The notes under the pieces are model-generated. The model was not told the origin of the DNA. It searched no databases and was given only the letters and a program-made list of their open reading frames with translations. This document shows positions 1 to 5,475 of a DNA stretch of 7,382 nt, piece by piece (positions within the stretch are counted from its first letter, which is position 1; each line of letters starts with the position of its first letter). Both the position numbers and the translations under genes were made by a program. The stretch is from Clostridia bacterium (GTDB lineage: Bacteria > Bacillota > Clostridia > Oscillospirales > Butyricicoccaceae): positions 1 through 7,382 of the forward strand of contig JAFQKM010000107.1 of the NCBI GenBank assembly GCA_017396925.1. Reading direction: 5' to 3'.

Positions 1-25
1 AAAATCTTCTCCGCGTCCGTTGTTT
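1..25 (-). other. Left edge: possible ribosome-binding site of a further operon gene
   Basis: Read on the minus strand, the ADP-ribosylglycohydrolase gene stops (TAA) and only 25 bases remain. They contain no hairpin or T-run that could act as a terminator. They do contain GGAG (12 to 9), followed by 8 bases before the window ends, which is a normal ribosome-binding distance to a start codon just outside. The operon may therefore continue leftwards. This rests on one four-base match and is weak. Confidence 0.3.
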
Positions 26-826
26 TTACTTCAGGATCCTGCCGGGGTATGCGGCCACAAAGGCGTCGTAGTGTTCGCGCAGGAAGGGATCGAGGTATTC
101 CACAGCCTGTGCGGCAATGGCTTCGGGGATGCCGAAATAGGCTTCGGCGATGCTGCCCGTAATGGCGGCCAGGGTATCGCTGTCGCCGCCCACCGAAATG
201 GCGATGCGGATGGCGTCTTCGAAGCTCTCGGCCTCCAGAAAGGCCTCGATGGCCTGCGGGACGGTCTCCTGACAGGTCTCGTTGAACCGGTAGGTGGGGC
301 GGATCTGGTCGATGGTGAAGTCGAGCTTATAATAGGTCTTCTCGATGGCTGCGCGGATCTCGGCCTGGGAATGGCCGGTGCGGGCCAGATAGATGGCCAC
401 CGCTGTGGCCTCGGCCCCCTTGAGTCCCTCGGGATGGTCGTGGGTGACCTTGGTGGCGGCATAGCTCATGTCATAGACCTCTTCGAGGCTTTCGGCCGCC
501 CAGCCGACGGCCGAAATGCGCATGGCCGCACCGTTGCCGAAGGAGTGATAAGGGCCCATGGTATCGCTGTAGATCCACTGGAAGAACCGTCCGCCGAAGC
601 CGCAGCCGGGATAGGGACGGCCGATCTCGCGCATACGGCGCTTGGCGGCCTTCTGCAGGCTGCCGCCCGTGGCTTTATGGTCGAGTACGGCCCGACCGAT
701 GGCAATGGTCATGATCGAGTCGTCGGTGGCAAAGCATTTTTCGTGAAACAGATCAAAGTCCTTGGCGCGATAGTTGTCCCACTCGAAACGGGAACCGACA
801 ATATCGCCGATGATGGCGCCCAACAT
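26..826 (-). CDS. ADP-ribosylglycohydrolase family protein (DraG/ARH type)
   Basis: This 266-residue protein belongs to the DraG/ARH family. These are dimetal (Mg or Mn) enzymes that remove ADP-ribose from proteins or small molecules; some members act on O-acetyl-ADP-ribose. The family signature is intact: the N-terminal GAIIGDIVGS (3-12), the metal-binding TDDS (34-37), GNGAAMR (97-103), THDHPEG (128-134) and the second metal site GGDSDT (213-218). The length is normal for single-domain bacterial members, and there is no signal peptide or membrane segment, so it should be cytosolic. The ATG start is supported by AAGGAGG seven bases upstream. It is the last visible gene of the leftward operon, 41 bp after the esterase gene. 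The substrate cannot be told from sequence. No dinitrogenase-reductase gene or DraT partner is nearby, so classical nitrogenase control is unlikely. The family call is firm and the role is open. Confidence 0.93.
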   Translation of the reverse strand: MLGAIIGDIVGSRFEWDNYRAKDFDLFHEKCFATDDSIMTIAIGRAVLDHKATGGSLQKAAKRRMREIGRPYPGCGFGGRFFQWIYSDTMGPYHSFGNGAAMRISAVGWAAESLEEVYDMSYAATKVTHDHPEGLKGAEATAVAIYLARTGHSQAEIRAAIEKTYYKLDFTIDQIRPTYRFNETCQETVPQAIEAFLEAESFEDAIRIAISVGGDSDTLAAITGSIAEAYFGIPEAIAAQAVEYLDPFLREHYDAFVAAYPGRILK

Positions 827-867
827 AGGATCGCCTCCTTTATGTATAATTTATAGAATGGTTTGGA

Positions 868-1767
868 TCAATCCAGATTGGCCAGCAGGTATTCGGCCAT
901 ATCGCGGTTGCCCTTGCTGCCCCAGTCGCTGTAGGGATCGATGACATTGAAGACATGCACCAGCTTTTTGGGATCGCCCTCGTAGTCGGCCAGCTTGTGG
1001 GGGATGTTCTGCTCTTCCAGCGCCTTGGCATAGGAGAGGGTGTCTTCGCGCAGATAGTCGCCGTTGCCGGTGAGCAGGAAGGTGGGCGGCAGCGCCTCGG
1101 TGACCGCCTTGCAGCGCGGATCGGTATACTGCATGAAGGGATGGCGGCGGTATTCCTTGCCGAAATAACTGCCGCGCAGCATGAGATACTTGGGATTGAG
1201 GCCGGTGGTATAGGCCATGCAGGAGGTCAGAGCCAGGGCGCCAATGTCGAAGCTGCCGGCCGTCAGTCCCAGGCTTTCGGCGATCATGGGATTGCGCCAG
1301 GCCGCTGTGGTATACAGGGCCAGCCAGCCGCCGGCCGAGTCGCCGGTCAGGGCCACACGGGCCAGATCGCCGCCGTAGTTGGGGGCCAGCGTACCGATGG
1401 TCTTGAGGGCCTTGAAGGTCTCACCGAGGATCTCGAAGACCTTATGGTCGGGGGCCAGCGGATATTCGACATTGAAGACGACAAAGCCCAGGCGCGACAT
1501 TTCGGCGCAGAAATAACGGTTGAACTCTTTTTCGCAGAGCAGCAGGCCGCCGCCGTGGAAGTCGATCAGCACGGGCAGGCTGCCCTCCATATTCTTCGGA
1601 CGGTAGATGTCCATGATGGCGCGGTCGCCGGTGCCATAACGGATATTTTTGGTCTCTTCCACATCCTCGGGGAAGGTGACGGTGGCGTCGCGCTTGGCCA
1701 TATAGCGCTTGGTGGCCTCGTCTTCGGCCTTGAGCTTTTTGGCCATATAGTTTTCGATCAGTTTCAT
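868..1767 (-). CDS. Alpha/beta hydrolase, HSL-type esterase/lipase
   Basis: This 299-residue protein (from the ATG at 1767) is a hormone-sensitive-lipase type carboxylesterase (alpha/beta hydrolase fold 3). Such enzymes cleave short acyl esters or remove acetyl groups. Visible motifs are the oxyanion-hole HGGG (71-74), the family's YPLAP (102-106), the nucleophile elbow GDSAG with Ser144, an Asp in GNGD (Asp237) and a His in LVHVF (His271), which together make a complete catalytic triad. There is no signal peptide, so it should be cytosolic. A GTG three codons upstream (1776) also opens the frame, but it overlaps the ribosome-binding AAGGGG (1781 to 1776), so the ATG eight bases further on is preferred. 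The gene lies 12 bp after the papain-like gene and is surely cotranscribed with it. The physiological ester is unknown; deacetylation of a glycan or small molecule would fit its acyltransferase neighbours, but that is inference. Confidence 0.9.
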   Translation of the reverse strand: MKLIENYMAKKLKAEDEATKRYMAKRDATVTFPEDVEETKNIRYGTGDRAIMDIYRPKNMEGSLPVLIDFHGGGLLLCEKEFNRYFCAEMSRLGFVVFNVEYPLAPDHKVFEILGETFKALKTIGTLAPNYGGDLARVALTGDSAGGWLALYTTAAWRNPMIAESLGLTAGSFDIGALALTSCMAYTTGLNPKYLMLRGSYFGKEYRRHPFMQYTDPRCKAVTEALPPTFLLTGNGDYLREDTLSYAKALEEQNIPHKLADYEGDPKKLVHVFNVIDPYSDWGSKGNRDMAEYLLANLD

Positions 1768-1782
1768 ATCATACACCCCTTA
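1768..1782 (-). promoter_or_regulatory. Ribosome-binding site overlapping the upstream stop, fixing the esterase start
   Basis: AAGGGG (1781 to 1776) overlaps the TAA stop of the preceding gene (1782 to 1780) and lies eight bases before the ATG at 1767. The alternative GTG start at 1776 would sit inside this ribosome-binding site, so it is unlikely to be used. The overlap suggests translational coupling between the papain-like protein and the esterase. Confidence 0.7.
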
Positions 1783-2466
1783 TTCTTCAATTTCGCGGAT
1801 ATAGAGCATATTGCTGAGGATATTGCTGCTGTATTGATCGACATAGGCACAGTATTCGGCCTTGCTGATGTAATACTCCACGCCCCACGAAGAGATGCGC
1901 AGCCATTCGGCATCCGATCCTGTGACGGTAACATAGTGGGCCATGGTGCGGGCCGCAGGCTTGCAGCCCTCGCGGTCGGGCGCCGGGTAAAAGCCCAGCT
2001 TGTTTTTCTGCCACATCCAGGGGAAGTTGTTGCCGATCGAGAAAATGACCGGCATATCCTTGCGCAGCTGGGCATCGATCTCGTCCCACAGCCGGCCGGG
2101 ACGGACGCCCCAGCGGGCGCGGAGGGGCAACTTGTATTTTTTAAAATACAGATTGAGGCCAAAGGCCAGCGCCAGACCGTTGATGCCGTGATGCGGGATG
2201 ACCGGCAGGAAGCGGCGGCGCAGCTGATCGATGCGGTCGTTGTACCAATCGAGGGTCACCCTGCCGTCCCGCGGTGCGTCGGCAAAAAGGCCGGCCCGGT
2301 ATCTCGGATGGTAGAGGCTCAGATAAAAGAGCAGATCGGCCGCACCGATGACGCCGCAGCCCCAGCGGCGCATATGATCATAACGGCCCAGGCGCTGGCT
2401 GCCGCCATAGGTGGCCGTACCCTCGTTTTCTACCGCCATAAAGGGATGACGCAGTTCAAATCGCAT
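1780..2466 (-). CDS. Papain/C39-like cysteine hydrolase candidate
   Basis: This 228-residue protein resembles peptidase C39-like (papain-fold) proteins of Clostridia, usually annotated as hypothetical. The N-terminal half has YGGSQ (20-24) followed by RWGCGVIGAADLL, where Cys37 sits in the position of the catalytic cysteine. MPVIFSIG (138-145) and AHYVTVTG (176-183) match the later C39 strands, making His177 the likely catalytic histidine. The following strand reads ISSWGVEYYI (191-200), matching the papain NSWG element in layout but with Ser in place of the usual Asn or Asp. There is no signal peptide, transmembrane segment or attached ABC domain, so it is not a bacteriocin exporter protease; it would act in the cytosol. 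The ATG has GGGGAG about seven bases upstream and follows the GNAT-ASCH stop by 15 bp. Peptidase, amidase or transglutaminase-like activity are all possible. The fold assignment is good; the substrate is unknown. Confidence 0.75.
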   Translation of the reverse strand: MRFELRHPFMAVENEGTATYGGSQRLGRYDHMRRWGCGVIGAADLLFYLSLYHPRYRAGLFADAPRDGRVTLDWYNDRIDQLRRRFLPVIPHHGINGLALAFGLNLYFKKYKLPLRARWGVRPGRLWDEIDAQLRKDMPVIFSIGNNFPWMWQKNKLGFYPAPDREGCKPAARTMAHYVTVTGSDAEWLRISSWGVEYYISKAEYCAYVDQYSSNILSNMLYIREIEE

Positions 2467-2481
2467 AACCTCTCCCCTTTC

Positions 2482-3444
2482 CTATGCCTGCCATACCACC
2501 TCGAAGACCTCCAGGACCACAGTGGGGTCGGCTTCGGGGTCGTAGCGATGGCTGACGGCTTCCTTTTCCATACGGGCCTGCTGACGGGTGCGCCATACCT
2601 CTAATTCCACAGCGCTGCCCTGCTCGAGGGCGGCCTGTTCGGCCGTGATGCGGCTGAGGGGCAGTTCGATGACCTCCATGGTCTCGAGGACACATCGGGG
2701 ATTGCCCTCGCGGTCGGTGAGGATCGAGAAGTCGCCCTGCTCGGGCAGGTCGCACTCCAGCCACTGCCAGAAACGCAGGGCGGTCAGGCCGGCGGTTTTT
2801 CTGCCCTCCAGCACCAGATGCAGCTGAGGCTCGGCAGAATCATATTCATCGAGGCAGATGGCCTCTCGGTATTCGGTCTTGGGATGAAAGCCCTGCTCGC
2901 GCACAAAGCGTGCCCAGAAATCGTCGATGTCCTCGGCGGCGGCAGGGGTCCATACATAGCGGCGGATGGGGCGGACAAAGCCCTGATAGCGGCCCTGTCC
3001 CTCGTATTCCAGCTCGAAGCCGCTCTTTTCCAGCACGCGCCAGGAGGGAATGTTTTCCTCGCAGCAGATGCCCAGGATCTCTTCCAGACCCAGCTTTTCG
3101 GCGATGAAGGGCAGGAAGGCGCGCACGGCCTCGGCGGCATAGCCATGGCCGGCATGATCTTCGCCGATATGGAATCCGACCTCCCAGTCGCCGTCGCCGG
3201 TCAGGGCCGCTTCCACATGGCCGATATAGGTGCCGTCCTGCAGGGTGACGGCATAGACAAAGGGGCCGTGATCCCCCTCGTATTCATCCATAAACAGTTC
3301 GATGATGCGCGCGGCAGCGGCTTCGGTCTCAAAGACCTCGTCGGGCAGAAAGGCGCGGTTGCTTTCCTCCAGCGACAGACGGTGCAGATCGCCCGCCATA
3401 TCGGGGGTAAAGGGAAGAATGTGCAGTCGTTCGGTGTTGAGCAT
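2482..3444 (-). CDS. GNAT N-acetyltransferase fused to an ASCH domain
   Basis: This 320-residue protein has two domains. Residues 1-165 are a RimJ/RimL-like GNAT acetyltransferase: VGFHIG (89-94) is followed by the acetyl-CoA loop HAGHGYAAEA (97-106), then ENIPSWRVLEKSGF (130-143). Residues 171-320 are an ASCH (PUA-like) domain with FWARF (176-180), HLVLEGRKTAG (209-219), LPEQGDFSILTD (233-244), VLETMEV (252-258) and LEVWR (281-285). ASCH proteins bind RNA, and some cleave RNA or, like E. coli YqfB, hydrolyse N4-acetylcytidine. Lys216 of the GRKT motif is kept, but the residue three positions later, usually Thr, is Gly219. The frame runs straight through both domains without an internal stop. 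The ATG has GAGGT eight bases upstream, overlapping the TGA of the preceding gene (11-bp gap), so translation is probably coupled. Each domain call is firm; the substrates are not known. Confidence 0.88.
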   Translation of the reverse strand: MLNTERLHILPFTPDMAGDLHRLSLEESNRAFLPDEVFETEAAAARIIELFMDEYEGDHGPFVYAVTLQDGTYIGHVEAALTGDGDWEVGFHIGEDHAGHGYAAEAVRAFLPFIAEKLGLEEILGICCEENIPSWRVLEKSGFELEYEGQGRYQGFVRPIRRYVWTPAAAEDIDDFWARFVREQGFHPKTEYREAICLDEYDSAEPQLHLVLEGRKTAGLTALRFWQWLECDLPEQGDFSILTDREGNPRCVLETMEVIELPLSRITAEQAALEQGSAVELEVWRTRQQARMEKEAVSHRYDPEADPTVVLEVFEVVWQA

Positions 3445-3458
3445 GATGATTTACCTCA
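3445..3458 (-). promoter_or_regulatory. Ribosome-binding site overlapping the DUF1624 stop codon
   Basis: TGAGGT (3458 to 3453) contains both the TGA stop of the membrane acyltransferase gene and the GAGGT ribosome-binding site of the GNAT-ASCH gene, eight bases before its ATG. This arrangement is typical of translationally coupled neighbours and supports a single operon. Confidence 0.65.
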
Positions 3459-4196
3459 GATCACAGAGAATACCAGCCACAGGATGCCATAGATGACCGG
3501 CTGATGGGCCATATAGACATATAAGGAATATCTGCCCAGCAGGTTGAGCACGGGCAGCTGCAGATCGGGCAGATGGGCAAGCCAGCCCTTTTTTTCGGCC
3601 AGACGATAGATGAAATATCCCGTCAGGAAGAGAAAAAACCAGGGCAGCAGGGCAAAATAGTCGGTGGAACGGAAACCGCTGTGGGGGAAGCCCAGAAAGG
3701 CGGTAAAATCATTTCGATAGAGGCCTTCGGGCAGGGTAAGCGTCAGGCGGCCCCAGCCGATCGTGCCGCGGTTGATCCACCGCAGGCCGATGAAGGTCAG
3801 AAAGGAAAGCCATGCGCCGGGCAGCGGCGGCAGCTTTGCCAGCACACCGTGCAGGGCATGGACGATCATCATGGCGCTGCCCAGAAAGACCAGAATACCG
3901 AAAAGATTGGGTGTGGCAGGCATAAAGAGCTTCATGACCAGCGTGATGATCCAGCCGCAGGCAAAGACGGTCAGGCCGCGCTTATATCGGCTGCGGCCCA
4001 TGGGGGCGCAGAAGCCGGAGAGCAGAATGAAGGTCCAGCAGGTGGCCTGCTGCCACAGAAAAGCGCCCTCGCTGTGGTACCAGGGCCAGTCGACCCCAAA
4101 GAGATAAACCAGATCCCAGCTTGCATGATAGGCCATCATGCTGACCAGCGCCAGACCGCGGATCAGATCGAGTAGGGAATAACGGGGCTTTGGCAT
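3456..4196 (-). CDS. DUF1624/HGSNAT-like integral membrane acyltransferase
   Basis: This 246-residue polytopic membrane protein belongs to the DUF1624 (heparan-alpha-glucosaminide N-acetyltransferase catalytic domain-like) family. Members move acyl groups across or at the membrane. RYSLLDLIRGLAL (5-17) is the family's opening, followed by a first helix with His24, FILLSGFC (56-63), a helix at 77-92, another near 98-118, YFALLPWFFLFLTGYFIY (180-197) and the last block LGRYSLYVYMAHQPVIYG (220-237) with His231. About six to seven membrane helices are expected. The frame stays open to 4265, but the ATG at 4196 is chosen because AAAGGAGGTG lies just upstream and the longer form would begin upstream of the predicted transcription start. 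It is the first gene of the leftward operon. The acyl donor and acceptor are unknown; cell-surface glycan is the usual expectation, by inference. Confidence 0.88.
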   Translation of the reverse strand: MPKPRYSLLDLIRGLALVSMMAYHASWDLVYLFGVDWPWYHSEGAFLWQQATCWTFILLSGFCAPMGRSRYKRGLTVFACGWIITLVMKLFMPATPNLFGILVFLGSAMMIVHALHGVLAKLPPLPGAWLSFLTFIGLRWINRGTIGWGRLTLTLPEGLYRNDFTAFLGFPHSGFRSTDYFALLPWFFLFLTGYFIYRLAEKKGWLAHLPDLQLPVLNLLGRYSLYVYMAHQPVIYGILWLVFSVI

Positions 4197-4200
4197 TCTG

Positions 4201-4210
4201 CACCTCCTTT
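4201..4210 (-). promoter_or_regulatory. Strong ribosome-binding site of the DUF1624 gene
   Basis: AAAGGAGGTG on the minus strand is nearly a full match to the 16S anti-Shine-Dalgarno. It lies four bases before the ATG at 4196, measured from its end. It decides the start, since upstream in-frame starts up to 4265 have no comparable site. Confidence 0.85.
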
Positions 4211-4235
4211 GGGCACTATGTTTCTTTATGATCTT

Positions 4236-4264
4236 ATTATACCATTTACCTTCTGCCATTTCCA
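4236..4264 (-). promoter_or_regulatory. Sigma-A-like promoter of the five-gene leftward operon
   Basis: On the minus strand a perfect TATAAT (4241 to 4236) is preceded by TGG, giving an extended -10. A -35-like TGGAAA (4264 to 4259) sits 17 bases further upstream. Transcription should begin near 4229, leaving a leader of about 33 bases. No other convincing promoter is seen in the four short gaps of the operon. Confidence 0.75.
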
Positions 4265-4300
4265 TCCCCGTGTGGTGTTTCCCGGTCGGCTGCTGACTTC

Positions 4301-4344
4301 GTTTATACAGTGTTAAGTTTTTGTTTAGATTTCGTTTACTTGTT
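4301..4344 (+). repeat. Four 11-bp direct repeats (GTTWA), Pho-box-like
   Basis: Four consecutive 11-base units begin at 4301, 4312, 4323 and 4334 with GTTTA, GTTAA, GTTTA and GTTTA. The corresponding hexamers TTTATA, TTAAGT, TTTAGA and TTTACT are each separated by five bases. The Bacillus PhoP box is TT(A/C/T)A(C/T)A repeated with about five-base spacers, so the four hexamers match 6, 4, 5 and 5 of 6 positions. The last unit overlaps the -35 region of the degV promoter. The repeats are seen directly; the identity of the regulator is inference. Confidence 0.6.
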
Positions 4345-4368
4345 CTGCCGCCTGCCTCATGCTATGAT
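4340..4368 (+). promoter_or_regulatory. degV promoter with extended -10
   Basis: TATGAT (4363-4368) is preceded by TGC, an extended -10 element, and TTGTTC (4340-4345) lies 17 bases upstream as a poor -35. Transcription should begin near 4375, giving a leader of about 63 bases. A weak -35 directly next to a direct-repeat array is what an activator-dependent promoter looks like. Confidence 0.65.
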
Positions 4369-4369
4369 T

Positions 4370-4381
4370 TTCATATATGAA
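4370..4381 (+). promoter_or_regulatory. 12-bp perfect palindrome at the degV transcription start
   Basis: TTCATATATGAA is a perfect inverted repeat that spans the predicted +1 position. Pairing extends further outwards with a single mismatch (4367-4384). It could be an operator for a dimeric repressor, but A/T-rich palindromes also occur by chance. Confidence 0.35.
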
Positions 4382-4391
4382 TATCTTCTCT

Positions 4392-4417
4392 CCCGCGGCC
4401 TGCCTGCGGGTGTTTTT
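4392..4417 (+). terminator. Terminator-like hairpin in the degV leader (possible attenuator)
   Basis: CCCGC (4392-4396) pairs with GCGGG (4406-4410) across a nine-base loop and is followed at once by TGTTTTT (4411-4417). It lies between the predicted transcription start and the degV ribosome-binding site (AAGGAGG, 4425-4431). The stem is only five base pairs, though all G-C. It may cause partial termination; no clear antiterminator partner is seen in the short leader. Confidence 0.4.
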
Positions 4418-4437
4418 ATAACGTAAGGAGGTCCACC

Positions 4438-5352
4438 ATGCGTAAAGTGGCGGTCATCACCGACAGCAACAGCGGCATCACCCATGCGGAAGCCGATGTT
4501 CTGGGCATCGAAGTTATCCCCATGCCCTTCTTTATCGACGGCGCACTCTATCACGAGGGCGTCAATCTTTCCCATGCCGAGTTTTATACCTTTCTGAAAA
4601 ACGGCGCCGAGGTCTCGACCTCGCAGCCCTCCATGTATGACGTCACCGAGACCTGGAGCCGTGCCCTGCGCAGCTATGAAGAGGTCGTCTATATTCCCAT
4701 GACCTCGGGCCTGAGCAGCGGTTGCCAGACGGCCAGAATGCTGGCCGAGGATTTTGGCGGCACGGTTTTTGTCGTCGACAACAAGCGCATCTCCTGGACC
4801 CTCAAGCAGAGCGTCATCGAGGCCGCCGTACTGGCCGAGCGCGGCTGCACCGGCCGCGAGATCTGCGACATTCTCGAGCGCGAGGCCCTCACTGCCTCGA
4901 TCTACATCACGGTCGACAATCTCAAATATCTGAAAAAGGGCGGACGTGTCACCCCGGCTGCCGCTTCCATCGGCACGGTGCTCAATATCAAGCCGGTGCT
5001 GCAGATCGGCGGCGAGCGCATCGACGCCTTCACCAAGGTCCGCGGCATGAAGGCGGCCAAGGCCGCCATGCTGGAGGCCATCGAAAACGATCTGCGCGAG
5101 CGTTTTGCCGGCCGCCCCTTCTATATTCGCGGCGCCTACACCTGTTCGGAAGAGGAAGCCGCCCTCTGGCAGGCCGAGATCTCGGCCCGCTTCCCCGGCG
5201 CACAGGTCCTGCTTGACCCTCTGGCTCTCAGCATCGCCTGCCATACCGGCCCGGGCGCCATCGGCATCGGCTGCATCGCGGCTCTGCCCGAGACCGGCAA
5301 GCTCGACTGCCGCAGCCTGCTTTCGTCCCAGACCGGCCGGTATGCCGACTGA
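4438..5352 (+). CDS. DegV family fatty-acid-binding protein
   Basis: This 304-residue protein is a DegV/FakB-type fatty-acid-binding protein. In Gram-positive bacteria such proteins hold a fatty acid while the kinase FakA phosphorylates it for phospholipid synthesis. Motifs seen in order are ITDSNSG (7-13), TSQPS (61-65, ligand contact at Thr61), TSGLSSG (89-95), VDNLKYLKKGGRVT (159-172), NIKPVL (183-188) and the C-terminal HTGPGAIGIG (269-278). The core is of normal length, with a tail of about 20 residues after the last motif. It is cytosolic, with no signal peptide. AAGGAGG lies six bases before the ATG. It is a single-gene unit with its own promoter and terminator. No fakA-like gene is in the window. 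Which fatty acid it binds cannot be seen, so no FakB subtype is assigned. The upstream repeats suggest control by an OmpR/PhoB-type regulator. Confidence 0.95.
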   Translation: MRKVAVITDSNSGITHAEADVLGIEVIPMPFFIDGALYHEGVNLSHAEFYTFLKNGAEVSTSQPSMYDVTETWSRALRSYEEVVYIPMTSGLSSGCQTARMLAEDFGGTVFVVDNKRISWTLKQSVIEAAVLAERGCTGREICDILEREALTASIYITVDNLKYLKKGGRVTPAAASIGTVLNIKPVLQIGGERIDAFTKVRGMKAAKAAMLEAIENDLRERFAGRPFYIRGAYTCSEEEAALWQAEISARFPGAQVLLDPLALSIACHTGPGAIGIGCIAALPETGKLDCRSLLSSQTGRYAD

Positions 5353-5371
5353 TCATTCAAAAAGTCAATAT

Positions 5372-5409
5372 ACGGGCGGCTTTTGATCGAAAAGCCGCCC
5401 GTTTCTTTA
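5372..5409 (+). terminator. Strong intrinsic terminator after degV
   Basis: A 12-bp perfect stem (5373-5384 with 5390-5401; 13 bp including the flanking A-T pair) with the five-base loop GATCG is followed by TTTCTTT. The G/C-rich base and position 20 bases after the degV stop make this a standard Rho-independent terminator. The A-run on the left side is internal to the stem, so it works best rightwards. Confidence 0.92.
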
Positions 5410-5434
5410 CTTTTTCTGAAATTTGTTGTATAGT
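5406..5434 (+). promoter_or_regulatory. Promoter of the NlpC/P60-like gene
   Basis: TATAGT (5429-5434, five of six matches to the -10) lies 17 bases after TTTACT (5406-5411, four of six to the -35). The -35 sits in the T-rich tail of the degV terminator. Transcription should start near 5441, leaving a leader of about 35 bases with AGGAGAGG before the ATG. Confidence 0.55.
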
Positions 5435-5475
5435 TATTAAAGCAGTCACTTTTCAAAGAAAGGAGAGGATAGCCC

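Noticed and set aside
827..867. A possible internal promoter in the 41-bp gap before the ADP-ribosylglycohydrolase gene
   Set aside because: TATAAA is present, but no -35-like hexamer stands at 16-18 bases, and the A/T content alone explains the match.
955..2604. A 549-codon open frame on the plus strand, opposite the esterase, papain-like and GNAT-ASCH genes
   Set aside because: It has no ribosome-binding site or promoter, no recognisable motif and a repetitive Gly/Ala/Val-rich composition. It is the mirror image of G/C-biased third positions of three recognisable minus-strand genes.
4197..4265. A 23-residue N-terminal extension of the DUF1624 protein
   Set aside because: It would start upstream of the predicted transcription start and cover the promoter; the strong ribosome-binding site points to 4196.
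4357..5244. A 295-codon minus-strand open frame opposite degV
   Set aside because: It lies opposite a gene with full DegV motifs and shows the same mirror composition; no start signal is seen.
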